Source: Candidatus Allochristensenella caecavium (GTDB taxonomy: Bacteria; Bacillota; Clostridia; Christensenellales; QAND01). From it: DNA of 64,000 bases. Below, in pieces: positions 23,612 to 32,100 of this stretch (position 1 is its first letter; every line of letters starts with the position of its first letter). The stretch spans positions 62,001 through 126,000 of the forward strand of contig CAJFOS010000002.1 in NCBI GenBank assembly GCA_904397865.1. Reading direction: 5' to 3'. The translations under genes and the position numbers were made by a program. The notes below the pieces were generated by a model that worked only from the letters and a program-made list of their open reading frames with translations, searched no databases and had not been told where the DNA came from.

Positions 23612-25240
23612 ATGGGCTCTATTAGTCTTCTTACCGCGGTTATTCTCGGGCTCTGGTTCTATTTTATTAAAAGTTCTTGGGTTCCTCTTGGGCTCTGGTA
23701 TCATACGTTATATCGTCCATTGGCCAGCGGTCTATTTGTCGGTATTCTTATGGGCGACCCCGTACAAGGAACCATCATCGGCGCCAATATCAACCTGGTG
23801 TATATCGGTTATATGTCCGTGGGCGGTTCCTCTCCGGGGGACCCTTCATTGGCGGGTGTAGTTGGCACAGCACTCGCGCTGGCCAGCCATCTTTCACCGG
23901 AACAGGCGTTGGTTCTCTCCGTTCCAATTGGTCTATTGGGCGGTGTGTTGGACACGTTCCAGATGACAGTCAAATCCATCTTCCCGCACCGTATGGAGGA
24001 CGCCTGCTGTAAGGAAGGCAACCTGCGAAAGATGACATTCCTTCACATTGGCCCACCGGAATTGGTGCGGTTTGCCGCAACCTTCCCCGTCGTCTTTTTA
24101 GGATGCTATTTCGGGGCTCCTGTTGTTGAAGCTATCGTGCACGGTATTCCTCAATCCGTTTTGAATGGCTTGACGCTGGTCGGTACGCTGATGCCTGCGC
24201 TTGGTATCTGTCTGAACTTGCGCGTCATCGCCAAGCGGGATACGCTTCCCTTCTATTTCCTTGGATTCTTCGCTGTTCTGTATTTTGAACTGAGCATCAT
24301 TGGCGTGACGGTGTTTGGCGTTATCATTGCGATTCTGCGCTTTGTCTCGTTCTCGCGTTCCACAACGCCGGTGGAAAATGAACAGCACCAAGAAGGACAA
24401 CCGGAACCGGAACTTGCAGCACCCGAACATCGAATCAAATTGGAGAAAAAAGATATTCGCCATGCGTTTGTGATGTGGCGCTGGTTCACCTTCGCCTGTT
24501 ACAACTATGAAGGCCTGATGTCCATGGGGTTTGCCCAATGCATGGCAAAACTGATGCAGAAACTGTATCCCGACCCGGAAGAATATAAAGTGGAAATGAA
24601 ACGCCACTTTGCATTTTTCAACACCGAGCCGAACGTCGGCACCATCGTCCATGGTGTGACGATTGCTATGGAAGAACAGCGGGCTAACGGTGCGCCGATT
24701 ACGGCCGAATCCATCAGCGCGGTAAAGACCGGTTTGATGGGCCCGATGGCTGGTATCGGCGATACGATTACCCAGGGCATTACCACGCCCATCATGCTTT
24801 CCATCGGCATCTCCATGGCGTTGGAAGGCAACATCATGGGGCCGATTGTGTTCGTCGTGCTCAACGGCGCGTTAATCCTTTCGATGTCCTATGCGATGTG
24901 GATGTATGGCTATCGTCTGGGCAGCGCGGCTGTAGAACGGTTGATTGCAGGCGGGCTGATGCAACAGCTAATGATTGCGGCCGGCACACTGGGCTGTTTG
25001 GTGCTTGGCGCCTTGACTGCTACGACCGTCGCCATCAGCACGCCCATCGCCTTTACCATCGGCGTATCGGAATTCACCCTACAGACGGGCTTGTTTGACC
25101 AGATTCTACCTGGCTTGCTGCCGTTGGCCTTTACGATGGTCACATTCTGGCTCGTACAGAAAAACTGGAAACCCAATAAAATTCTGTTGCTCATTTTCCT
25201 GTTTGGTTTAGTAACGGGCACGATTGGCATCTTCGCCTAA
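23612..25240 (+). CDS. PTS mannose/sorbose-family transporter, fused IIC and IID
   Basis: 542 residues. The first 250 or so are an EIIC domain (RPLASGLFVGILMGDPVQG, PGDPSLAGVVGTALALA). After a charged linker (about 255-270) comes a complete EIID domain with DIRHAFVMWRWFTFACYNYE, FFNTEPNVGTIVHGVTIAME, LMGPMAGIGDT and a C-terminal membrane region. In this family IIC and IID are normally two proteins. No EIIA or EIIB gene lies nearby, so phosphate would have to come from elsewhere. The start at 23612 follows AAGGAGG; an upstream MarR gene and a structured leader may control it. The sugar is unknown. Confidence 0.9.
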   Translation: MGSISLLTAVILGLWFYFIKSSWVPLGLWYHTLYRPLASGLFVGILMGDPVQGTIIGANINLVYIGYMSVGGSSPGDPSLAGVVGTALALASHLSPEQALVLSVPIGLLGGVLDTFQMTVKSIFPHRMEDACCKEGNLRKMTFLHIGPPELVRFAATFPVVFLGCYFGAPVVEAIVHGIPQSVLNGLTLVGTLMPALGICLNLRVIAKRDTLPFYFLGFFAVLYFELSIIGVTVFGVIIAILRFVSFSRSTTPVENEQHQEGQPEPELAAPEHRIKLEKKDIRHAFVMWRWFTFACYNYEGLMSMGFAQCMAKLMQKLYPDPEEYKVEMKRHFAFFNTEPNVGTIVHGVTIAMEEQRANGAPITAESISAVKTGLMGPMAGIGDTITQGITTPIMLSIGISMALEGNIMGPIVFVVLNGALILSMSYAMWMYGYRLGSAAVERLIAGGLMQQLMIAAGTLGCLVLGALTATTVAISTPIAFTIGVSEFTLQTGLFDQILPGLLPLAFTMVTFWLVQKNWKPNKILLLIFLFGLVTGTIGIFA

Positions 25241-25263
25241 TTGAAGAACGGAAAAACCATATG

Positions 25264-25297
25264 CAAAAAAAGGACGTCTTGAGACGTCCTTTTTTAT
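25264..25297. terminator. Bidirectional terminator between PTS and deaminase genes
   Basis: AGGACGTC-TTGA-GACGTCCT with A run on the left and T run on the right. Confidence 0.92.
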
Positions 25298-25299
25298 TT

Positions 25300-26598
25300 T
25301 TAGACCAATTCTTCCGCCGCGCGCTGTGCTTCTTTACGGATACGTTCGATGTCCAGCGTCTTATATTCACCTGCTTGATAGAGAATGCGGCCATTGACCA
25401 TCGTCAAATAAACATCGCTTCCCTGCGCGCTGTAGACCACCTGGCTGCTGGCATTGTGCATCGGAACCATGTGCGGCTGGTCCACATCCAATAAAATCAA
25501 ATCCGCTTTATAACCGGGCTGCAACACGCCGCCGCCCGTTCCCAGTGCCTGCGCGCCATATTGTGTCGCCATCGTCAACGCCTGCCCGGCCGGAACAGCA
25601 TCCGCTTTCCGTTCGGCGCCCTTTTGCAGGAAGGCCGCAAAACGCATCTCCTCTATCATATTCAGGTTGTTGTTGCTGGCTGCGCCGTCCGTGCCGATGG
25701 CCACCGGAATGCCCCGTTCCAACATATGCGTGACCGGCGCAATCCCGCTGCCAAGTTTGAGGTTGGATTCTGGGCAATGCAGTGGAACGACCTGATGTTC
25801 AACCATCAAAGCGATGTCCGATGGTTCCACATATACGCAGTGGGCAGCTAAAACTTTCCCCTGCAGACAGCCTTGTTCTTCCAACAGACCCAGCGGCGTA
25901 AGCCCCTGATGACGCTGTTTGCATTCTTCATGTTCGTTCTGCGTTTCCGAAACGTGAATGTGCATCGGCACACCCAATTCCTGCGCCAAAACGCCGCACT
26001 TTTGCAAAAAGGGAGCGGAGCAAGTATATTCCGCGTGCGGCGCAATGGTAGTGTGCACTCGCCCGCCTGCACCCCCTTCAAACCGTTCGCAAAATGCGCG
26101 GGCTTGTGCAAGGCTGTTTTCCATCTCAGCCGGTACGGTGCTGTTGCAGGTGACGCAGCGGGTCAGCAATGCTTTTAAACCACTTTCTTTCGTGGCCTGA
26201 AAAATCTGTTCGCTAAAAAAATACATGTCGTTAAAGGCAACGGTACCGGTGCGAATCATCTCCGCCATGGCCAGCAAACTGCCCCAATACACACGTTCTT
26301 CATTGAGATGACTTTCCAACGGCCAGATGCGCTCGTTCAGCCAGGTATGCAGGGGCAAATCATCTGCTGCACTGCGAAACAGCACCATCGGGCTATGCGC
26401 ATGGGCATTGACAAAGCCAGGCATGGCAATGCGACCCTGCCCATCGATGATATGAGCGTCCGCCTGATAGGGCGGTGCGGATGCCATTGCACCCGTATAA
26501 ACAATCGTATCCCCTTGGATGACCACTACGCCATCCGGCCGTTCGTCTGTACCGGATGCGCTACCAATCAGCCGCACATGTTCGATAACCGTCTGCAT
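25300..26598 (-). CDS. mtaD: 5-methylthioadenosine/S-adenosylhomocysteine deaminase
   Basis: 432-residue amidohydrolase with metal ligands in NAHAHSPMVLFRS, HVSETQNEH and GTDGAASNNNLNM, plus the ATZ/TRZ signature WLNERIWPLE. The family deaminates adenosine-like compounds such as MTA, SAH or 5'-deoxyadenosine to inosine forms. The ATG starts immediately after the stop of the adenosylhomocysteinase-like gene, so the two are translated together. That pairing suggests SAH is deaminated before or instead of being hydrolysed. The exact substrate is not decided by sequence. Confidence 0.9.
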   Translation of the reverse strand: MQTVIEHVRLIGSASGTDERPDGVVVIQGDTIVYTGAMASAPPYQADAHIIDGQGRIAMPGFVNAHAHSPMVLFRSAADDLPLHTWLNERIWPLESHLNEERVYWGSLLAMAEMIRTGTVAFNDMYFFSEQIFQATKESGLKALLTRCVTCNSTVPAEMENSLAQARAFCERFEGGAGGRVHTTIAPHAEYTCSAPFLQKCGVLAQELGVPMHIHVSETQNEHEECKQRHQGLTPLGLLEEQGCLQGKVLAAHCVYVEPSDIALMVEHQVVPLHCPESNLKLGSGIAPVTHMLERGIPVAIGTDGAASNNNLNMIEEMRFAAFLQKGAERKADAVPAGQALTMATQYGAQALGTGGGVLQPGYKADLILLDVDQPHMVPMHNASSQVVYSAQGSDVYLTMVNGRILYQAGEYKTLDIERIRKEAQRAAEELV

Positions 26599-27852
26599 CT
26601 ATGCTTCCTCTTTTCCGATATAAACAGCCTGCTCATGCGTCAATGTATCCATGGTCATGCCCAGTGTATGTACTTTGAGCTGCGCAACCTGCTGGTCGAT
26701 TTCTTCGGGTACGGAATACACTTGCTTTTGCAGCGTGCCGCCGTGTTTGGCCAGATAGGCCAGACTCAGCGCCTGCACGGCAAAGCTCATATCCATGATT
26801 TCAATCGGGTGTCCATCCGCCGCGGCAATGTTCACCAATCGCCCATCTGCCAACAGATGCAACACGCGGCCATCCGCCAATTGATATGCCATGATGTTCG
26901 GGCGGCTTTCATAGCTGCGCACGCTCAAAGCCTGCAAATCCCGCTTATTGATTTCAACATCAAAATGGCCTGCATTGCAAAGCAGCGCACCATCCTTCAT
27001 GTTCTGCATATGCGCACCGGTGATGATATCCCTGCATCCCGTCGCGGTGATGAAAATATCGCCCACCACGGCCGCATCCGCCATCGCCATAACTTCAAAC
27101 CCATCCATCGCCGCTTCCAGTGCACGGACAGCATCTACCTCCGTCACCACGACACGAGCCCCCAGGCCCTTGGCGCGCATGGCGATGCCCCGCGCACACC
27201 AGCCGTAGCCTCCGACCACTACGCGTTTGCCCGCGATGAGCAGATTGGTATTGCGCATGATGGCATCCATCGTCGATTGACCGGTGCCGTAACGGTTATC
27301 AAACAGATGTTTGCAACGTGCGTCATTGACCGCCATCATTGGGTAGGGCAGCTCTCCCTGTTTGGCGAGCCGGCGCATGCGCATAACACCGGTTGTGGTT
27401 TCCTCTGTCCCTGCAATCAAGCGCTCACCCAATTCCGGATGACGCGTGTGCAGCGTGCCAAGCAAATCACCCCCGTCGTCCAGAATTAGATGCGGTTTGC
27501 AGGCCAGCGCAGCATCCAGATGCGATTGATAGGTATCCATATCTACTCCGTGGACAGCATAAACTGAAAAGCCGTCCTCTGCCAGCGAAGCCGCAATGCT
27601 ATCCTGCGTAGAAAGCGGGTTACAACCCGTACAAACAACCTGCGCCCCACCGGCACGCAACACATGGGCCAAATACGCTGTCTTTGCTTCCAAGTGAATG
27701 GAGATGGCAATCGTCATGCCAGCAAAGGGACGTTCTTTTTCAAATTGTGCCCGAATCGCATTTAACAGCGGCATATAAGCTGCTGCCCATTCAATCTTCG
27801 CTTTTCCCTGCGGCGCGAGCGAACGGTCCCGTACGATACTTTCATCCAACAT
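26599..27852 (-). CDS. ahcY: Adenosylhomocysteinase-like hydrolase
   Basis: 417 residues: the substrate domain (AISIHLEAKTAYLAHVL, NDARCKHLFDNRYGTGQST) and the NAD-binding fold (VVVGGYGWCARGIAMRAKG) are intact. The chain ends YIGKEEA and lacks the C-terminal Lys-Tyr tail of eukaryotic SAH hydrolases, as in the shorter archaeal and Thermotoga enzymes. Canonical function is SAH to adenosine and homocysteine; with an adjacent SAH/MTA deaminase it may instead act on S-inosylhomocysteine, as shown for a methanogen homologue. The start overlaps the galU stop as TAATG. Fold call firm, substrate uncertain. Confidence 0.93.
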   Translation of the reverse strand: MLDESIVRDRSLAPQGKAKIEWAAAYMPLLNAIRAQFEKERPFAGMTIAISIHLEAKTAYLAHVLRAGGAQVVCTGCNPLSTQDSIAASLAEDGFSVYAVHGVDMDTYQSHLDAALACKPHLILDDGGDLLGTLHTRHPELGERLIAGTEETTTGVMRMRRLAKQGELPYPMMAVNDARCKHLFDNRYGTGQSTMDAIMRNTNLLIAGKRVVVGGYGWCARGIAMRAKGLGARVVVTEVDAVRALEAAMDGFEVMAMADAAVVGDIFITATGCRDIITGAHMQNMKDGALLCNAGHFDVEINKRDLQALSVRSYESRPNIMAYQLADGRVLHLLADGRLVNIAAADGHPIEIMDMSFAVQALSLAYLAKHGGTLQKQVYSVPEEIDQQVAQLKVHTLGMTMDTLTHEQAVYIGKEEA

Positions 27853-28736
27853 TAGAAAGCCCCTTCCTCTCCGCGCTGGCGCAAAAAGGCGGCAAACGCT
27901 TCCTTCAAATCGTCCCGCTGCAGGGCAAAATCCACCGTGGCGCGCAAGAAACCCAGCTTCTGCCCTACGTCATAGCGCTGACCGCGGAAATTCACCGCGT
28001 ACATCTGTTCCTGCTTAGCCAATTGTACCAGCGCATCCGTCAGCTGGATTTCGCCGCCAGCACCCGGTTCGGTCTGGGCGAGGATATCGAAAATCGCAGG
28101 AGTGATGATATAGCGTCCAAATACAGCCAGGTTGGACGGCGCATCCTGTGGCTGCGGCTTTTCCACCAAGGTGTTGATTTTATATACCCCCTCCTCGCCT
28201 TTATAGGCAGGGTCAGGCGCGATAACACCATAACGGCTGGTGTCCTCTTTGGCGACCTCTGAAACGCCGATGACCGTGGCACCTGTCTGTTCATAGACAT
28301 CCATCAGTTGGCGCAAGGCGGGGCGTTCGCATACCGCAACATCATCCCCCAGCAAAACCGCGAACGGTTCATCCTGCAAAAGCGTATGTGCACAATAGAT
28401 AGCATGCCCCAAGCCACGCGGCGCTTTTTGACGAATATAATGGATGTTGACCATGTCGGAAATGGCACGAATCTGTTTGAGCATGTCGTCCTTGCCGTGT
28501 TGAGCGAGTTCCTGTTCCAATTCAGGTGCATAGTCAAAATGGTCTTCAATGGCGCGTTTGTTGCGCCCTGTAATCACCAAAATATCCTCAATGCCGGATG
28601 CAACGGCCTCTTCAACGATATATTGAATGGTGGGCTTGTCCACAATCGGCAGCATCTCTTTGGGCTGCGCCTTGGTTGCGGGCAAAAAACGCGTGCCCAA
28701 ACCAGCAGCTGGAATGATAGCCTTTTTTACTTTCAT
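27852..28736 (-). CDS. galU: UTP--glucose-1-phosphate uridylyltransferase
   Basis: 294 residues; makes UDP-glucose for polysaccharide and lipid glycosylation. The nucleotide loop KKAIIPAAGLGTRFLPATKA is diagnostic, followed by PKEMLPIVDKPTIQYIVEEA and VEKPQPQDAPSNLAVFGRYI. The ATG at 28736 follows AGGAGG; an in-frame extension lies upstream of it. It leads the galU-ahcY-mtaD operon. The polysaccharide island in the same window would use UDP-sugars of this kind. Confidence 0.95.
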   Translation of the reverse strand: MKVKKAIIPAAGLGTRFLPATKAQPKEMLPIVDKPTIQYIVEEAVASGIEDILVITGRNKRAIEDHFDYAPELEQELAQHGKDDMLKQIRAISDMVNIHYIRQKAPRGLGHAIYCAHTLLQDEPFAVLLGDDVAVCERPALRQLMDVYEQTGATVIGVSEVAKEDTSRYGVIAPDPAYKGEEGVYKINTLVEKPQPQDAPSNLAVFGRYIITPAIFDILAQTEPGAGGEIQLTDALVQLAKQEQMYAVNFRGQRYDVGQKLGFLRATVDFALQRDDLKEAFAAFLRQRGEEGAF

Positions 28737-28780
28737 CGGTAAAACCTCCTCCTCACTTTGCAAGGAACGATATATGGTGT

Positions 28781-28808
28781 ATTATACAATAAAGCGTTTT
28801 ATTTTCAA
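28781..28808 (-). promoter_or_regulatory. Promoter of galU operon
   Basis: -35 TTGAAA (28803-28808) and -10 TATAAT (28781-28786), spacer 16. Confidence 0.7.
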
Positions 28809-28857
28809 AGAACGCGCAGGTATCGATAAAAAACGACAGAATCATCCCTCTTTTTTC

Positions 28858-28886
28858 TTGCATTTTATCGACATTCCTCTTATAAT
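28858..28886 (+). promoter_or_regulatory. Promoter of perR-rubrerythrin operon with possible PerR box
   Basis: -35 TTGCAT (28858-28863) and -10 TATAAT (28881-28886), 17-base spacer. Just after the start, 28900-28916 contains the AT-rich palindrome AATAATTATT, which could be part of a Per/Fur box and give autoregulation. The box match is partial. Confidence 0.7.
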
Positions 28887-28923
28887 AAACAATAACAAGA
28901 ATAATTATTAAAAGGAGGATGTT

Positions 28924-29328
28924 ATGAAGCCCGCAACCAGCCAATTTCGTAATTCCAAGCAGCGGCAACGCGTGTTGGACACCGTTGCACATGCAGGGTT
29001 CCACCCTACGGCGGACTGGGTCTATCAGCAGATACGCCTGGAAGATCCCAACATCAGCCTGGGAACCGTATACCGAAATCTGGATGTTCTTTATCAAATG
29101 GGCAAAATCGGCCGTGTCGGTGTAGGCGATGGTCCAGAGGCGTTTGATGCCAATCCCATGCCCCACTATCATCTGATTTGCCGGGAATGCGGACGCGTGG
29201 AGGATATGCCCATGCCTTATATGACGGAACTGGACCGCCAAGCACAGCAAGCCGGCTTTTCCGTCACAGGACACCGGATTTTGTTTGAAGGGCTATGTGA
29301 GGAATGTGCCAAGCGCACACGCCAATAA
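28924..29328 (+). CDS. perR: Fur-family regulator, PerR type
   Basis: 134 residues: winged helix with HPTADWVYQQIR and ISLGTVYRNLDVL, then HYHLICRECGRVEDM and a second zinc pair in GLCEECAKR. The four cysteines form the structural zinc site of PerR/Fur. Placement directly before rubrerythrin is the usual clostridial PerR arrangement, so it likely senses peroxide through metal-catalysed oxidation. The start follows AAAGGAGG. Confidence 0.9.
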   Translation: MKPATSQFRNSKQRQRVLDTVAHAGFHPTADWVYQQIRLEDPNISLGTVYRNLDVLYQMGKIGRVGVGDGPEAFDANPMPHYHLICRECGRVEDMPMPYMTELDRQAQQAGFSVTGHRILFEGLCEECAKRTRQ

Positions 29329-29359
29329 AAACATGTATCATTCAAAGGAGGTCAAAACA

Positions 29360-29893
29360 ATGGAACTGAAAGGAAGCCGTACGGAAGAATGCTTGAAGAC
29401 TGCATTTGCAGGGGAAAGCCAAGCGCGCAACAAGTACACGTTCTGGGCGTCTGTAGCGAAAAAGGAAGGCTATGAACAAATCGCTGCCATTTTCCTTGAA
29501 ACCGCTGACAACGAAAAAGAACACGCCAAAAAGCTGTTTCGTTTCCTGGGGGGGATTAACGACACACCGCAGAACCTGGTAGACGCGGCCGCCGGCGAAC
29601 GGTATGAATGGACGGAAATGTACAAAAATTTCGCCATCATTGCCAAGGAAGAGGGCTTTGAAGAAATCGCTACATTCTTTGAGGAAGTCGGCGAAGTGGA
29701 AGAAGAGCACGATAAGCGTTATACCCAATTGCTCAAAACGCTGCAGGAAGGCCATACCTTTGTGCGCGACAGTGAACAGAAATGGCATTGCCGCAATTGT
29801 GGCTATGTCCACACTGGCAAATCCGCACCTGAGGTGTGCCCATGCTGCCTGCACCCGCAAGCATTTTTTGAAATTCTCGCGGAAAATTATTGA
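29360..29893 (+). CDS. rbr: Rubrerythrin
   Basis: 177 residues. Ferritin-like diiron domain: AFAGESQARNKYTFWA, ETADNEKEHAKKLF and EEVGEVEEEHDKRY give the Glu and His ligands. The C-terminal rubredoxin-like domain has CRNCGY and CPCC for one Fe(Cys)4 centre. It reduces hydrogen peroxide in anaerobes. The ATG follows AAAGGAGG; an in-frame start upstream lies within the end of perR. It is cotranscribed with perR and followed by a terminator. Confidence 0.96.
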   Translation: MELKGSRTEECLKTAFAGESQARNKYTFWASVAKKEGYEQIAAIFLETADNEKEHAKKLFRFLGGINDTPQNLVDAAAGERYEWTEMYKNFAIIAKEEGFEEIATFFEEVGEVEEEHDKRYTQLLKTLQEGHTFVRDSEQKWHCRNCGYVHTGKSAPEVCPCCLHPQAFFEILAENY

Positions 29894-29904
29894 GATTCCA
29901 GTGT

Positions 29905-29937
29905 AAAAAAGGCGGTGCTGAAGCATCGTCTTTTTTC
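29905..29937 (+). terminator. Terminator after rubrerythrin
   Basis: GGCGGTGCT pairs with AGCATCGTC (with G-U and mismatch positions) and precedes six T. Confidence 0.75.
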
Positions 29938-29965
29938 TGTTTACGTTTTCTTTACAAACAGAACA

Positions 29966-29994
29966 TTGCCATGGTTGGAAAAAAGCGGTACAAT
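29966..29994 (+). promoter_or_regulatory. Promoter upstream of the phosphodiester glycosidase gene
   Basis: -35 TTGCCA (29966-29971) and -10 TACAAT (29989-29994) with a 17-base spacer. Confidence 0.7.
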
Positions 29995-30057
29995 TCGTTA
30001 CAGTATGGGCCCGTCCCCATGCACAGTATTTTTGAACCATGATGCGAGGAAACTGAA

Positions 30058-30960
30058 TTGTTACAAAAAAGCCGATACACCCGTCCCTATCTATTTGCCA
30101 TTGTGATGGCGGTGCTGCTGGTATGCAGTACGGCTTGGGTCTTGCTGAGCACATTTGTATTTGCCCGGGAAGAAGTGCCAGTCGAAACGCCGGTTGCCAC
30201 CCCCACCCCTTCCACCGATACCAGTGCACCGACTGCTACGCCGAACACACCGGTGATTTCGACGGACACGCAGTATGATGACGGCAATATCAAAATCAAT
30301 ATCGAGACCGTGAAACAGGAAAACCTGACCTATTATGTGGCGGACATCCAGTTATCTGACGTCAAATATCTAAAAACCGCATTTGCCCAAGGCAAGTTTG
30401 GCCGCAACTACACGCAAACCACCTCGCAAATGGCGGAGGAAAACAACGCCATTCTTGCCATCTCTGGCGACTATTATGGATTCCGGGACAACGGCATCAT
30501 CATCCGCAACGGCACGTTGTACCGCGATAAAGCGGCCGACGAATCCTTGGTTGTCATGAGCAATGGGGACTTCAAAATCGTCAAAGACAGCGAGACTTCC
30601 GGCGAACAGTTGAAGGCAGAAGGCGCCATCCACAGCTTTTCCTTTGGCCCGACGCTGGTGGAAAATGGGCAGTACGCTCCACGCACATCCAAAGTGAATA
30701 CAAACAATCCACGTACCGGTATCGGCCAAGTCGGACCGCTTCACTATGTGTTCATCGTTGTAGATGGACGCGGCGCGGGCGGCAGCCAGGGCTTAAAAAT
30801 GCAAGATTTCGCCCAGCTGTTTGTCGACCGGGGCTGTTCGGTTGCGTACAATTTGGACGGCGGCGGCACTTCCACCATGTGGATGAATGGCAAAGTGGTA
30901 AACAATCCCAGTTATGGGGAAGAGCGCCGGCTGAGCGATATCATCTATATTGGGAAATAA
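30058..30960 (+). CDS. Phosphodiester glycosidase (NAGPA) family protein, membrane anchored
   Basis: 300 residues: a transmembrane anchor (about 12-34), a TPTP/TAT linker (about 40-70), then a NAGPA-type domain with AILAISGDYYGFRDNGIIIR, NPRTGIGQVG, FIVVDGRGAGGSQGL and YNLDGGGTSTMWMNG. The last motif is the family signature. Members hydrolyse phosphodiester-linked sugars or modify cell-wall glycopolymers; the substrate here is unknown. The start is TTG at 30058 with GAGGA about nine bases upstream. The next gene starts 10 bases after the stop. Confidence 0.9.
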   Translation: MLQKSRYTRPYLFAIVMAVLLVCSTAWVLLSTFVFAREEVPVETPVATPTPSTDTSAPTATPNTPVISTDTQYDDGNIKINIETVKQENLTYYVADIQLSDVKYLKTAFAQGKFGRNYTQTTSQMAEENNAILAISGDYYGFRDNGIIIRNGTLYRDKAADESLVVMSNGDFKIVKDSETSGEQLKAEGAIHSFSFGPTLVENGQYAPRTSKVNTNNPRTGIGQVGPLHYVFIVVDGRGAGGSQGLKMQDFAQLFVDRGCSVAYNLDGGGTSTMWMNGKVVNNPSYGEERRLSDIIYIGK

Positions 30961-30970
30961 GGAGGCCGTC

Positions 30971-31396
30971 ATGAATCGATTGAAACGAAACTGCAAATGT
31001 TATTGCATCATTACGGCCGTGATTGCGCTGTTCTGTATTGTATATACGATTCTGGGCCGCGGCGTGTTTTCCCCCAGTATGACGTTCGCATGGGCGTATC
31101 CCTGTGTGTTGGGGTTGGGGTGGAATTTCGCACTGCTGTTCATCCAGCGCAACATCCGCTTTACCGGCACGGTTGGTTATCGGCTGTATGTAAACGCGTA
31201 CAACACCGGCGTTGCTTTTTTGACCGTCAGCAGTGCGCTGGACGGCATTATGTACATTGCGGGTACCAGTTCCCCTTACATTGCATGGATGCGCTGGTTT
31301 GGGTGGATTATGCTGGGCATTGGCCTTTTGCTATTTGTGGTACTGATTGCACAGGCCTCGCAAGACCGCGCACATCGGGTACCGCGGCGGCATTGA
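30971..31396 (+). CDS. Four-helix membrane protein of unknown function
   Basis: 141 residues with four hydrophobic segments (about residues 12-32, 40-58, 72-95 and 103-127) and a basic C-terminus (RAHRVPRRH). Start at 30971 follows GGAGG. It is cotranscribed with the NAGPA-like gene, so a link to surface glycan processing is plausible but unproven. No family recognised. Confidence 0.7.
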   Translation: MNRLKRNCKCYCIITAVIALFCIVYTILGRGVFSPSMTFAWAYPCVLGLGWNFALLFIQRNIRFTGTVGYRLYVNAYNTGVAFLTVSSALDGIMYIAGTSSPYIAWMRWFGWIMLGIGLLLFVVLIAQASQDRAHRVPRRH

Positions 31397-31408
31397 ACGA
31401 TTGAAATG

Positions 31409-31441
31409 CAAAAAAGCAGACACGAGAGCGTCTGCTTTTTT
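31409..31441. terminator. Bidirectional terminator
   Basis: AAGCAGAC pairs with GTCTGCTT, with an A run on the left and a T run on the right, between the two convergent operons. Confidence 0.9.
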
Positions 31442-31461
31442 CTTTCTCATTTATCGCTTCT

Positions 31462-32076
31462 TTATTGCATATACGGATTGAAATCACGTTCACGCTGAAG
31501 CGTAGTGGTCCGCTCATGGCCGGGCAGAACGCGATAATCCCCCTCCAGAGCGGCTAATTTACGCAGTGATTGGCGCATGGTATTCATGTCCCCTGTGGGG
31601 AAATCCACGCGGCCGCAACTGCTATAGAACAGCGTATCCCCCGCCACAAGATAGGAATCCACCTGATAGCATACACTTCCCTCCGTATGCCCCGGCGTTT
31701 CCAATACATGGAACTGCATACTGCCCACAGTGATGCAATCCCCTTCTTTAACCCAGCGGTCTGCGTGCAGCGAGCGTTCTTCGCCGAGCATGATGGATAA
31801 ATTTAGTTTGGGGTCTGCCAATACAGCCTGTTCCTTCTCGCCTGCATAGACGGGGCAATGGTAGGTTTCCCGTAGTTTTTGCACAGCTCCCGTATGGTCA
31901 AAATGACCATGGGTCAATAAAATGGCTTCCACCTTTAACTGCTGTTGATTGATAAATTCCTGCATTTCGGAGCCATCTCCGTCACAGTCTACAATCGCAC
32001 AGTGCCGCCCTTCATCGTAAAACAGATAACAGTTTGTCCCCATCTCGCCTAAAATGAACTGCTTGACTTCCACCAT
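31462..32076 (-). CDS. MBL-fold metallohydrolase (YqgX/GloB-like)
   Basis: 204 residues with the metallo-beta-lactamase site LTHGHFDHTG, then ETPGHTEGSVCY, VAGDTLFYSSCGRVDFPTGD and the final His in LPGHERTTTLQRE. All usual ligands for two metals are present. The family includes glyoxalase II-like thioester hydrolases. It ends the RR-kinase-GerMN-pdp-deoC run. Substrate unknown. Confidence 0.9.
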   Translation of the reverse strand: MVEVKQFILGEMGTNCYLFYDEGRHCAIVDCDGDGSEMQEFINQQQLKVEAILLTHGHFDHTGAVQKLRETYHCPVYAGEKEQAVLADPKLNLSIMLGEERSLHADRWVKEGDCITVGSMQFHVLETPGHTEGSVCYQVDSYLVAGDTLFYSSCGRVDFPTGDMNTMRQSLRKLAALEGDYRVLPGHERTTTLQRERDFNPYMQ

Positions 32077-32100
32077 CGCGTCTTTCTTCCCCTTTTCGTT

